From positions 18,750,085-18,814,084 of the forward strand of contig OY727103.1 in the NCBI GenBank assembly GCA_963402885.1: 64,000 nt of DNA. Direction: 5' to 3'. This document shows positions 49,071 through 60,679 of this stretch, piece after piece (the first letter of the stretch is position 1; every line of letters begins with the position of its first letter). This stretch comes from Antedon bifida. Lineage: Eukaryota; Echinodermata; Crinoidea; Comatulida; Antedonidae. The notes under the pieces are model-generated. The model ran no database searches. It was not told where the DNA came from and saw nothing but the letters and a program-made list of their open reading frames with translations. The translations under genes were made by a program, and so were the position numbers.

Positions 49071-49299
49071 CTTGCCGATATACAGTTTTTGTACAGAGAG
49101 ATGCGCGCCTAGTTTCGCGACCAGGCAGTGTGTTCATCTTATGACATCACGATTTATTGCCTTGGATTTCCTGCTTCCAAATTCGACTTTGGAGATATAA
49201 ACTTTGATGTATGTAAATCATAAAAAAATCATAATTTACGCTTATAGAATTTATTTTACCAAAACGTACTAATAAAATCAACATATTAAGACCCAAATC

Positions 49300-50420
49300 A
49301 GCCAAAAAATGTTATACATCGATACCACCATACCATGATCTTTAAAGCACTCGTTACAAACTTTACATTACCTAATTTTATGAGATGGTTATAGTGTTTG
49401 GCGCATAATGCTTCTAATTTCGATGTCTGGTGCTTTTCACTCATTTGTTCAATGTCTTTTACTAACCTAGGATTTTTTAATGATATCCTTTGTTTTGTTG
49501 GCAGCAATACTACCTATTAACACAAAATATTTATTTGTTGTATGTCAAAAGAAGAAAATATTTACATGTGTTTTAAAAAATAGAAAATCTCACCTCACCA
49601 TTTCTTCTGTGGCTCACCATCACTGATTTCAGCATGGAGTCAACAAGGGAAGAGATCACCATGACCTGTGTGTATGTTTTGCATGTGCCGTAACAACGAG
49701 TTCCATTTTTATTACCATGATTTGGCCTTCCCTGGATGGAGTTGATGTAGCGCACCAATATACTTGGTGGTTGATGCTCTTTTTGCCTATGTTTTTATAT
49801 CTTGTCCACAAACCAGCTTTGCTGCTATCAATTTTTTTTTCATACCTTAAAAATGAAGAAATAATATTTTACCAATACCTTAATCTAATAGCCAGTGAAA
49901 TGTAGGGTTTCAAAACAATTGCCAAAACCCACTTCTTGATTTGGGAGTGGCGGTCTGTCACTTGGTCTGCTGTATCTTATATCTTCCCCTAGACGTTCAA
50001 TACTCGGCAACAAAAAATTACGCTGGTGCACAAATAACGTCTGTTGCAAAATGGCAGCACATTGCATGTGATTTAGCATCCAAAATGCTTTTGATGAATT
50101 CGATCATAACAGACATTACCTAGCATGCGCATTCTGTATCTTCGGCTGGGACTCCCAATGTCGTGTGTAGTTGCATGAAGGACATTGTTGCTTGATGCGG
50201 CAAAAAGTTCATTGGACTAAACTCGTGAAACTGTCGGTTTCAGCACTGCACATAGGACAAATTCGAAAATCTGTCTTCGTACACAATAAACTATTCGACC
50301 TCTAAAAGCATCTCCTGCTACATACTTTAAAGCCCAACGCTTCTTGGTTGATATGGACTTGGGCTGCGTCGGTCGTGCTAACTTTTATCGTTATCTACTT
50401 CTACTAGGTCTGTCCTGATT
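49300..50420 (-). pseudogene. Decayed DDE-type transposase, copy B (ends only)
   Basis: The minus strand shows, in order, a broken N-terminal part with CPMCSAETDSF, CPSCNYTRHWESQPKIQN and a following AAIL segment (about 50270-49980), then a C-terminal-like part LKNPRLVKDIEQMSEKHQTS near 49490-49420. These are features of a repetitive animal transposase family with a zinc-ribbon-like start and an SQP motif. Stops interrupt the N-terminal part, and the catalytic middle was not found. Family name uncertain (ISL2EU/IS4EU-like or related). Confidence 0.45.
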
Positions 50421-50619
50421 AGTTAATAATAATTTATTTACAGCATCTTTTAGTGCCATGACCTCTTGATGAAGGTCGTCTGTCTGAATCATAGGAACAA
50501 GGGCTCGGGATTGAGATAATGGACCATTAAATTGAGTGGCCTCTTTTGAATACTCTACATACTCTACACGCACAAGGCTTGTGTGATGTTTGTTACACCA
50601 TGCCCATGGCATTTTTGAT

Positions 50620-51100
50620 GCAACTCTGTATCTAAACCAGCAATAAAACGTTGGAAGGTTTCACCATCTTGCGCAACCAGACCATAAGTTGGGAGGACCT
50701 CGCGTACCAACTGAGCAATGTCGGCGGCATAAACTTGTAAGGGCTCTCCAATTCGTCTTGGTCAGAACGTGAGAGATGATCGGAATGCCAGTGTTTTAGT
50801 GAATCCTGGTCAAATGCTTTAATTAATTCAGCTTGCACTAGTGGAAAGTTGGTTTTGATTCTATTGGGCAAATTATCCCAGAATGTGAAGGCAGTTCCCG
50901 ACAAACGAGAAGGTAAAATATGAGCCTTCTCGGCTGAAACAAGGTAAAAATTGAGACATTCCTGGTAGACTTTACTCTCTTTGGTTGAACTGCTTTCTTA
51001 GTTAAATTTATCAAAGCTCTTGCTATGTCATCATAGTGTAGAATGAACTTCCTATAATACCCTGTCAATCCCAAAAATGACCTGGAATCAACTTTATATG
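50620..51100 (-). pseudogene. Ty3/gypsy retrotransposon fragments (RT tail and gag)
   Basis: At 51090-50970 the minus strand encodes SRSFLGLTGYYRKFI and ALINLTKK, the end of the gypsy reverse-transcriptase/RNase H connection. Directly downstream, 50945-50630 encodes a gag-like SGTAFTFWDNLPNRIKTNF and LIKAFDQD. RT before gag is the wrong order for an intact element, so this is a chimera of two fragments. LTRs were not identified. Confidence 0.6.
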
Positions 51101-51656
51101 GAATGGTGTGGGAATTTTGAGAAGTGGCATGACTTCTATTTGATGGAGACGGAAGGGTTATCGAGGGGGATGATGGGGTAATTGGGCTGGTATCTGTACC
51201 AGGTATAAGACTGTGTGGAAATTGGAGTATTAACAGCCATATTTCCCGAAACGTAAAAACATGTTACAATATGTACTGTATATATATAATAATAATATAT
51301 AACTTGAAGAAAGAGGAGGTTATAGAAAAGAATTATAAAAAATTGATCACTTACCACATTGTGTTCAATCCAAATGAAAGAAATGTTGACAAAACAATTG
51401 ATACAGAAAGTTGAATATAGGCTAACGTCCAAAATAATGTTTAAAAAAAGTTCCATCTGCGACTCCAAAGTATTAAAAAAATGTTATCAATCTTCAATGT
51501 AATGCAGACTGTTTTTTATCTCTAAGTGTTGTAACTCCCAGACTTTGTAGTTGTGCATCTGTGTACCGACTTCATCACTGGTGGTAATCTGAAATGATAA
51601 TAAGTCTGAAATTGTAACTATATACAACAACCTGTTCTGTCACAATTAGAGCAGTT

Positions 51657-51740
51657 GCCTATACCCTTTCTTTTAGTTTGAACTCAACGTTTGTGTGGTC
51701 ACCCCACAAGCTGACCTTAATAGTATCAGGGCCATCACTG
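51657..51740 (-). repeat. OB-fold-like repetitive family, copy 1
   Basis: The minus strand reads DGPDTIKVSLWGDHTN then VEFKLKERV, resembling the strand-turn-strand of replication-protein-A-type OB folds (xGxIxxxLWGD). Related pieces are at 52125-52202, 55590-55860 and 56090-56178. Probably from a mobile element. Confidence 0.5.
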
Positions 51741-52084
51741 CGAGGAATTGTTCAAAGCCGTGTATTATTGCTCACTGTTTCGTATTTGTTTTGAGCGTTA
51801 GTTCAAATATAGTATTTACTCAAACTTACTGATTCACTGGATGATCGTCATCGAATGGACCTTCCTGTTTGACATAATGCCAGAACGACACTTCCAGAAC
51901 ATCGCGGTCTAGGCAGTTGTTTTTTAACCCGGTATGCTGCATTATGCATCCAATCGCTTGCTCCCCCATTTTCTCTACCATCTCCTCTGTCTCATAACTC
52001 CCAGACTTTGTAGTTGTTCATCTGTTAGTGCACCGACTTCTTCACTGGTGGTAATCTGAAATGATAATAAGTCTGAAATTGTAA

Positions 52085-52500
52085 CTACATACAACAACCT
52101 ATTCTGCTTAGAGCAGTTGCATATACCCTTTCTTTTTGTTTACTCAACGTTTTTGTGGTCACCCCACAAGCTGACCTTAATAATAGTATCAGGGCCATCG
52201 CAGAGATGAATTGTTCAAAGGCAATAGTCTTTTCTCCCATTTCATAAACCGCTGAGCTTTTTTTTTTTTTGTTTCCTATTGTTTCCACTGTTAATGCTGT
52301 GGTGCATATTCCCCAACAGGCAAAGCTTTCATGAAAGTATTGCCTCGCTGAAGAGAAACTATGCGCCAATGAAATGATTTGCTTTCGGATGGGCTCTCTG
52401 ATTAATTTACTATCAACCCATGTTGTTAGTCCACTGGATTAATGCCTCGTTGTTTCTACTTTCCCAGTAAGCCACACAGCACATTCAACGTTAATCGCTT
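52085..52500 (-). repeat. Composite repeat: OB-fold-like piece plus WVDSKLIREPI module, copy 1
   Basis: An OB-fold-like fragment (52125-52202) is followed upstream on the minus strand by a segment reading TWVDSKLIREPIRKQIISLA and ALTVET. The same composite occurs at 54300-54640, and the outer part again at 57815-57910. Identity unknown. Confidence 0.55.
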
Positions 52501-52669
52501 GAACTGTACTTGACGACTAAAGACAAAATCGATTTTATAATCGATAATAAGAAAATCATGATAAAGATAGTGGAGTGTTGCCTTGTCATGCACATGGTTG
52601 CTGAGGCATGTATGATGTTATGGCGGTGAAAGTTGTTGTCCTTGGTGGCGTTTGTTGTAGTCTACTTAC

Positions 52670-53620
52670 TCACATGTTTGGTTCAAGTGGAGGATGACTG
52701 CACTTCATGTACTCAAAGCCACAAATCCATTCGTGTTTGTCAACTATATGACGCACAATAGAGGTCCAACGTTCCTGTTAAAGATATGCATTATTAGCGA
52801 TTCTAAGAAACTGCTTAGATTAATTATTAAACATGCTACATTAAAAAAATCCCTCCCATGAGCTGTGTTTCACTTCCTTGGCAGGTTTCTGCTGACCACC
52901 ACAGATTATTGATGCCTTTTTCCCACACTTTTTTCATTTCATTTATTTTGTCTCAGATACAAAAAAGCAATAAAAACAAGCTTCTTTCTAGCAGCTGCAA
53001 TTCTCTTTCTGACTGATTTAGCGAGGTGCTATATATCATTCAGTACTTATGTTTGATCTCTGGTTAGTTTTTCCTTAAAGTCTTCGCCTATCATTGGGTG
53101 GCGATCCATGGATAAAATATCTACATTAAATTTGTGTTCCTGTAAAAAAAATAAACAATATGTGTATTTTCTACTTTATACAAAAATTAAAAAAATACTG
53201 GAAACATGACAATGCTGTCATCTACTGTAGCACAGAAAAACACAGGATTCCAAACTTTTAACTTTTCAAGACATCTTTTTAAGTCAACATTTTCTAGGTG
53301 ATGAGAATTTGTTATCCCCTCCTCACTGGGTTCAGTGTTGGTCCGTAGCAGGAGTGGTGATGCTGGTCTTTTGGCAATGCACTGCCATCTTTGAGTCTTG
53401 TTTCCGGCAAAGCTGGCGTCCCCCACCCTCTGAGAGGAGAGGGGAAGTCGCTGGCATCTTCCTTCGCACTACGGCTGGTCCTCGTGGATGGCAGATAGAG
53501 TAGGTCCCAAATGTCGCATTATGACCCAGTGAATCATGCCAACAGTCTCCAGCAACAATCAGCTTTCCCTGTAGCTTGTCATATCCTGGGGAACAAAAGT
53601 ATGTAAACAATAATGTCCAA
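52670..53620 (-). pseudogene. Decayed DDE-type transposase, copy A (catalytic middle)
   Basis: In minus-strand order: VAGDCWHDSLGHNATFGTYS (53580-53510; related transposases have GDGxxDSPGHxAxxGTYS), then GITNSHHLENVDLKRCLEKL (53330-53270), then DILSMDRHPMIGEDFK (about 53130-53060), then ERWTSIVRHIVDKHEWICG and CSHPPLE (52780-52690). The order fits one transposase, with the putative first catalytic Asp present. The frames are broken by shifts and possibly short introns. Confidence 0.55.
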
Positions 53621-54299
53621 TATATTTTTGTTTTTTTTTCCGGATTCAATTTTAGATGGCTTTGCATTGCTTTTTGTTTGATTACCATTATAGTACTATT
53701 TTATTATACAGAAATGACAATATTATCAACTTAAATATCAATAAATTCTGTTAAATATTACAGTACAAACAGTACTATTATTATTAATTACATTTTTGTT
53801 ATTTTAACACAGAGGTATGTTGACGTTCAGCTGATCTGTTCTCTAAAATGTCTAGTATGTCAACATTGGTTTTCTACGTTTTGGAATACAGTACTTTACT
53901 TTTATTGTTAGTCAATATATAGCATATATATTATACATATAAAACCGTCTTTACACTTTACCTTTAAAAGATTTGTAGTGTATGTATAGTTGTTATCTTT
54001 TTTAATTTAAATGTGTAACAATCTTCCAAGCAAAATGGTTTTCTGTGTTTTAAAGATAATAATTGTATCTTATAATTTACAGATGTTCTCTATACATCTA
54101 AATTTTAAAAACCTAGTACGTACCAACATAACAAAAGAACCACAGCTGTGGCCATCAGCTTGTTTGCATGTATTAATGCTAACAGTTTTCCATGGGCCAC
54201 CTAGTTCCCCCGTCTCTGAAGATCTTTTTTCCATATAGTTGCTGAAATGGGATAAAAATATTACATTTTGAACTTAGTTTGTCAGGGGTTACACCAAGA

Positions 54300-54722
54300 G
54301 TCTTTTCTCCCATTCCCTAAGCCACTGAGCTATTTTTTTGTAGTTGTTGTTTTCACTGTTAACGCTGTGGTGCATATTTCCCACCAGGCAAAGTTTTCTT
54401 GAAAGTATCGCCTCGCTGAAAAGTCCTTACTATGTGTCAACGAAATTATTCGCTTTCGGATGGGCTCTCTGATGTATTTACTCTCAACCCATGTTGAGTG
54501 TCGATATCCAGTCCACTGGATTAATGCCTCGTTTCTACTTTCCATTTCTTTCCCGGTAAGACACATAGCACATTCAACATCAATCACTTGAACTGTACTT
54601 GACGATTTTATAATCGATAATAAGAAAATGAGGATGAAGATGGCAGGGCGGTGGTCTGTATCACGATGAGTGCACTGCTTGCCTATTTCAAGAAGAGGTT
54701 TCATATCTAAAATAGCACCCAT
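54300..54722 (-). repeat. Composite repeat, copy 2 (WVESKYIREPI module)
   Basis: An open stretch of 130 codons on the minus strand includes VECAMCLTGKEMESRNEAL, IQWTGYRHSTWVESKYIREP and ALTVKT. It is homologous to 52300-52500 and 57815-57910. IQWTGY...W faintly recalls a chromodomain but is too short to assign. Confidence 0.5.
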
Positions 54723-55559
54723 GTCGATTATTATTCAAAGACTTTGAATGTCTGATTTAAATGACGGTGGTGAATTCGGGAAATGAAGCTTCAGTGCATA
54801 CTCTCTGTGAGAAAACATTGCACTTTCTCTATTTGCAGCTGGGGTGTTGTTCAGCTCAAACATTTTGAATGAAGCATTCACATGGCAGACAGTGTCAAAA
54901 TCATGGTTTTTGCACACCATCTGTCACCATTATGATGTAATGATGACTTCTGACGGAATATGATAGGCACAAAGCTTGTAAAGTGTCACTCTATTCACCT
55001 AGGAGAGGCATTACAGCAGTTTGCCGGCTCAGGCTGGGAATAACGAGATGCATCCAACCACACAGAGCTTGGTAAATATGGTACAGCAACCAGTATGCAT
55101 CAGATGCTCATTTAATGTTGTCAGACTTTGGTTCCCAACACCATTGCTGTCAGCAAATAGCATCCACATTCTGGCAAAGATTAATCGGGCTTGTTCACTT
55201 TCAAAGATGATATGCACTGAAGACTGCAAGTGATTGAACAAAGAAGCTTATAACCAGCTTTTTGTCGTAGATGGCCGATGTGTATGATGGACGAGTGGTA
55301 TCGGGTCTGGATGGCAGGAACAACGATCGATAACATAATTCATAGCATGGAGGTTCTTAAGTATTGGCTTCCAAAGTCAAGTGATGGTTGATATAATAAA
55401 TAAAGTGCCTATGAAAAGGAAGAATACAAATGTTTATAGCAAGACAATTAGTAAGCTATTTGGTTCATTAATTGATTGTTTAAAAGAAAAGTTTCATTAG
55501 ACGTGGTTTTGAAAATTACCTTAAAGTTTACTTGTCTAACAATTCAACTATCTAACTAA

Positions 55560-55860
55560 TTTAGTTATCTAACAAACAAATATTAAACAGTTTGTGTGTT
55601 AACCCCAGAAGCTGACCTCAATAATATCAGGGCCATCGCTGAGAGGAATTTTTCAAAGGCGTGTATTATTGCCCACTGTTTGCACTTCCTTTAAATATAC
55701 GAGACGTTTCCCTTTCTCGTCGAAAAAGATTGATTTTTGTCGTTCTTTCTGAACTGGATTTCTGTAGTCTTTAATGAGCCTTTCATCTATTTCCAATGAT
55801 GATGCAAAGCAATGTCCATCTTTAAATTGAATGATTTCTGACTGTGTTCTGAGAATAAAT
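55560..55860 (-). repeat. OB-fold-like repetitive family, longest copy
   Basis: The minus strand reads SEIIQFKDGHCFASSLEIDE, QKSIFFDEKGKRLVYLKEVQ, then (after a stop) SDGPDIIEVSFWG. The order fits the C-terminal end of one domain running into the OB-fold-like piece seen in the other copies. One in-frame stop shows decay. Confidence 0.5.
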
Positions 55861-56023
55861 ACTGTATTATTATATTATATATACTAAATATATATTTCAA
55901 TCAATCCTTCTGATCCATATCACATGTTTACAATGTGTTCACACCTCGATCTCCTCCCAAAATAAATTAAAAAATGGTTATGGCATGTTGAAAAAATTAA
56001 TACAATTTTAATTTTAATTTTCT

Positions 56024-56180
56024 TTGTATGACATTTTTGATGACGATTCAAGTTTTTTGACGTCCTTGTATTCCGTTACAATTAAACCAGTTGCCTCTAC
56101 CCTTTCATTTAGTGTGAAGCCAACGTTTGTGTGGTCACCCCACAAGCTGACCTCAATAGTAACAGGGCCATCATTATTCG
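56024..56180 (-). repeat. OB-fold-like repetitive family, copy 4
   Basis: It contains the same core (gtggtcaccccacaagctga cctcaatagtaacagggcca on plus) as the other copies, and extends to the sequence complementary to YKDVKKLE (near 56045-56070). Confidence 0.5.
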
Positions 56181-56409
56181 TACCCTTTTGCTGTATTGCG
56201 TACAGTCGATACTCAATACACGACTGACGCGGCTGTAAACCTCACCTGGAAAGTAACTAGTACAGTACACATTCTGGTCCCTGGATGGAACATGATATCA
56301 CACGTAAACCGCAATGGGCTGGGCCCAATGTTAAACAATTCGTACAAAGGGGAACCGCCAGACAAGTGCGTACCTATTCATTGTTTATTAGATTGCTGGC
56401 AATAATGCA

Positions 56410-57810
56410 TGCATATAAAGTGAAATAGCCCTCCGCTCCGACGTACTAAAAAAAATGGAACGTCGCGGTTTTTCTAGGTGCTGAAGTTATACGAAGTGAA
56501 CGCGAATGATTTTTACTGTATATCATATTCCCTAGGCTCTCCGACGAGGGGATACAGCCCCCGTAGCACCACCACTGGTCCTTATTAAACCCATTAATCC
56601 ATCATGATTCATGATAAGTTGTCTGGAGAAATTACCAACATTTAGTACACAGTAAACCATATAAATATAATTCCTTTATTGGTGCCGTATAAAACTTGTA
56701 TTATTAATTTATTAATAAAAGATATCAAGTAGAATAGCGCTGCTTTTTATAAAAATTAATAAACAAGGTCGGAATACAAGTTCAGTAGGTCTACAAACAG
56801 TATAGTACACCTTTCACGCTTGAACGCACATCGCCTAGCAAGAGTATTGTGTGACGTCCTAATATATACGCATGTGTACTTACACCAAAATTGACCGCGG
56901 GCAGTAAACAATTGTAATCTTTGCTAATTGGGTTACGTAACGGCAGTGTTTAGCACCTATTAAATACTCATTACAAGCATAGCCTTAAGGAAGCGGTAAA
57001 CACAGTGAACTGACTGAACTATTCAAGTTGTGTCTCCTCTTATTCTTTACTCCATGGGCCTCGGCCTATGTTACCACAGGGAATAATTTCGCCAGTTAAT
57101 CTGGTAGTTGAACCAAAAATATAGACCCTACCCGGAAAAAAAATGGTACAAAGCAAATTTTTACATCATTAGAACTAGAAGCGCAATTTTATGGAGAACA
57201 ACATATCCAAAATCGACAAAAATCCAGCTTGGGGAAAACATTTTAGATACGTTTTTCTACTGCCTCCTTTACGGGCCTAGTAATTAGCACAGGGACCTGA
57301 AATGCATTGCCAGGGCCAGGCCAGGCTTATCGATCTAGCACAGTCAGTCAGTGACTAGGCCTAGGCCTAGTATCAAGTAGCTTAGTTTTACTCAAATTAT
57401 TTACTATATTGTACATTGCCTAAAATGTCTACAAATATTAATAACATGATTATTTGTTTACCAATCTTCAAACATTTTGTGTTCAGATTTGTAGTTATAG
57501 CCTACTTACAAAGTTAAATAAGAAATCTGATTTACCTCACAATCATCACACACACGGTACGTACACACAGTGTAAATCTGTGACCCAGCCCTCTTGTTTG
57601 CCGAATAAGTTCTTGGCAACATATTGTGTTGACATCTTAAAGGCAAAGAGTATACCACTTTTGTTGATGTTGGCTTACATTTTTGCACTAAACGATAGGT
57701 ACTTTTAGATGTTGATTTAAAAGCTTCTTCCAACCATGCATTGGTACATTTGAGGCAGTGACATGACTGAATCTCACTACAGAATCAAGCCAATGCATGC
57801 ATGTACCATG
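56410..57810. other. Intergenic stretch without recognised gene
   Basis: AT-rich sequence with TAGGCCTAG-type palindromes near 57355. No coding element was recognised. A segment at 56270-56400 ('ccctggatggaacatgatat', 'cgtacaaaggggaaccgcca') is related to 30895-30995, suggesting another dispersed repeat. Confidence 0.45.
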
Positions 57811-57814
57811 TGCT

Positions 57815-57910
57815 CCCCATGTTGAGTTTCGATATCCAGTCCACTAGATTAATGCCTCGTTGTTTCTACTTTCTCAGTCAGTTACATGCCACATTCAACG
57901 TCAATCGCTT
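57815..57910 (-). repeat. Composite repeat, copy 3 (fragment)
   Basis: The plus-strand 'ccatgttgagtttcgatatc cagtccactagattaatgcc' and 'acattcaacgtcaatcgctt' match 54490-54600 and 52415-52505. Confidence 0.6.
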
Positions 57911-58329
57911 GTTGTATGCTTCGGGACTTGCTCCTTGGTTTAAATGGGTAAAAACCAGTACGCCTAAAACCTAAAAGTTGTAACTGTCACCATTTAATGC
58001 TTTGGGAAAAAACTCTTAAAAGTCATGGCGTGTCACAATTTTCTCTATAGTTTGACCAAACAAAATCACTGATTATTCTAATATTTATGTACGCAGTTTA
58101 AATTTACTGTCATGATCTATTTCTGAAAATAATAAATAAATATGTATAGTTAATTTATGTCTGCTGGAATCTGGAATCAGACTGGTGGTGGACGTTTTCC
58201 AAAATTCTAAGATTCCAACGGATCCTTTGCTGGATTCAGCCATTTTAGTTATTTTAGCAATATTTTATTTTTATTTAGTAATTAAAGTAATTCATAAGTG
58301 CTGCTCTAATTTGATTCCCTGTTACAAAT

Positions 58330-58560
58330 AGCAACATTCTCTTCATTATCCTGTTCAAGCTTGTCCTCAACATCCCATGAGGGATTGTAAACTTCTCCAT
58401 TTTCTATACAAAAATTGTGTAAAATGCAACAGGAAAGAAGCATGCGCGGGAAATAGCTTAGGTCACTGTCGTTTCATTTCATTAAAATCCACCATCTGCC
58501 CTTTAGCATTCCAAAACTTCTTTCGACCACCATACAGGCTTTAGATAGTCCAAGGGATTG
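58330..58560 (-). pseudogene. HARBI1-like (PIF/Harbinger) nuclease C-terminal fragment
   Basis: The minus strand encodes ACMVVERSFGMLKGRWWILM, then a stop (TGA), then in the same frame DLSYFPRMLLSCCILHNFCI and ENGEVYNPSWD, ending in TAG. VERxFGxLKGRWxxL and CCxLHNxCI are hallmarks of Harbinger nucleases. The internal stop and the lack of the upstream catalytic part make it a pseudogene. Confidence 0.7.
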
Positions 58561-58569
58561 GTAAATTCC

Positions 58570-59345
58570 GGGATGCAACCAAACATCTATCTTTAGGTGA
58601 AAAGCCTGAGCAGCAAGTTTACTACTACTACATTGGTCACTCATAATGTTGTATGCAATTCTTTTGTACATATTATTCAGAGTACAGAGAATGGAATCAT
58701 ATGACTCTTGGCCACCTCTGGTTGTGTGCGTATAAAAGAAGCGATATGTTGGTAGTTCACCACCTTCAGATTGCATTCTTACTAGTGAAAATAATTTTTT
58801 TTTGTATTCTGCAATATCGGTGTTTCCGTAACCAAAGTGGTAATCGTCAGAATTCAAAGATCCATCCAAACCCTCATGCTAGTGTTGGTACATCATCTTT
58901 ACACAGGATAGTTATCATGGAGCTAAAATGTTTCCAGATTTCTTAAAATTATATTCACTATACTGCACTTTCAGACCTAGACTGGCCTGGAAACCTATCT
59001 GGGAGTGTATGTTTAATAATTGATTTGTGAGGGCAAACATTGGACTTAACATGAGGAAACATTTCTTCTTCATCGGAAAGCGATAATAGCAAGTGCATGA
59101 GTTTTGTTTAACTTGATGGGAGCAAGCTTACCATTTGGTTCAAATTTAATTTGAAAGCATGATTGACGAACACTTTTATTGTTAATATTGTTTTCTACAT
59201 TTGTCACTTTTTCTTTAATGTAAGCAGCTCCATCTTCTCCAATTTGCACTTCTTGATTAGATCTTTTGAGGATTAACTGGACTTCTAATGTAAGCAATTT
59301 TTCAACTGCCCTGGCCACAGATCTGTTCAAACTTTGCCACATTTA
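58570..59345 (-). other. Unrecognised open stretches between transposon remnants
   Basis: Two minus-strand open stretches lie here. 58869-58570 encodes a hydrophilic segment with GYGNTDIAEYKKKLFS. 59342-59070 encodes LILKRSNQEVQIGEDGAA and related Lys/Asn-rich sequence. Neither matches a family I know. They may be unconserved parts of the Harbinger or P2X7-like insertions. Confidence 0.3.
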
Positions 59346-59403
59346 CATCTTCTGTGTTGTTGATGGCATCAGTATTGTTGAAATCGTTTATGAAGTGTGT
59401 TGC

Positions 59404-60150
59404 TTACTTTATTTCATGTGGGCCTTCAAATGGCTGGTCATACTGCTGACGATATTGCAGCCATGCAATTTCGAGGACTTGAACATTTAAACAAGCTGCA
59501 GCAAATCCTGGATGTTCTGTAATGCATTGATAATCCCCTCTATTGTACATGGATGAACCTTCTTCCAGCCACCGTTCCACTGCTGCTATTTCTTGGCAAC
59601 ATCTACATTCTCGGTTTGTTGGTAGAATTTGGCAGTGATCACATGTACACCTAAGAAGAAGAGGCTACTCAATAGGCCTAGCAGTAGGCTACTGTACCTC
59701 TCTAATTGTTGGAAGTCAGAAAAAAACAAAAACTTTCAGATTGGTCAGGACAAGGAGTTTAGGAGGCGCGCGTTGGACAAGCTAGCCTACTAGAACAAGC
59801 GTGTTTCAGACCCCAGACCGATTTGTACATACAATGAGATAATAAGCACAGACATAATTTACCAATTTAGTTTATTTCAGTAATAATTATTCTAGGCTTG
59901 CACATAATAAATATGAATTAAAATAAACTAACCAATCAGGGACTGGGTCCGAAGTTGAATCACATTTTAAATTTGACCACGGTTGGCGGGCTCATCTCCT
60001 TCAGAAGAATCTGTACAGTCAGGCTCATACATGTATGGCTGTATTTCTTCTGTATTCCAATTTTGGTCATTACACATTAAGAATTTAAAGTTTCTTCGTC
60101 AAAATCATCCAATATGAGCGGTCAAAATCATACACAATTCGAGTTGACAT
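59404..60150 (-). pseudogene. P2X7-ballast-like gene, frameshifted copy
   Basis: Exon 2 (59650-59404) is clean: CTCDHCQILPTNRECRCCQE, then ITEHPGFAAACLNVQVLEIA and WLQYRQQYDQPFEGP. It matches the cysteine-rich zinc-binding core of the P2X7 receptor intracellular (ballast) domain, found in many invertebrates without the channel. It ends at a TAA, or at a donor (ATAAA|gtaag) leading to an unseen exon. Exon 1 (60150-59933) starts MSTRIVYDFDRS, carries IQPYMYEPDCTDSSEGDE, and ends DPVPDW at a donor in the phase needed to rebuild D-W-C-T-C. At least two frameshifts separate these pieces, so this copy is probably dead. Confidence 0.65.
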
Positions 60151-60679
60151 CGTGCTTTCACCGCTCAGTGTGTGGAAGGGTGGGTTGTGTGTTGCAAGCT
60201 GCCAGATTTATACCATTTACTACGTCACGTGGAAGGCTATCAAATTGCTACAGCGACTTGGCTCTCATGGTCATTAAAAATCAATGTCAAATCAAGGTAA
60301 ATATATACATTTGTCCAAATCTTGTTAATCGTTAGCATCGGTTTTGTGCTACAGTACAATCGCCCTCAACCATCCCTCCAAACAAAGGCAGATCCTTGTT
60401 GGAGTTCGCTACATTTTTGTACCAGGTTGTGGTATTGTTCAATGGTGGTGTTCATTATTTTGGCCTCCTCCACGGCTAATTTTCCGTAATCAATGTTCTG
60501 TAGAGGAGGTTGTGGCATCTGCCAGAAGATATTGCGGGATTCTCTATATTGCGATTGGTAGCAGCCTTGCTGAACAAGGCTTTTCCTTAGTTTTCGGCAA
60601 TCCTAAATTGGATAACACGAGTGTCGCCGGTTTCATCCATTTGTGAGAAATCCAATACCACCACAACTAACCACAACAT

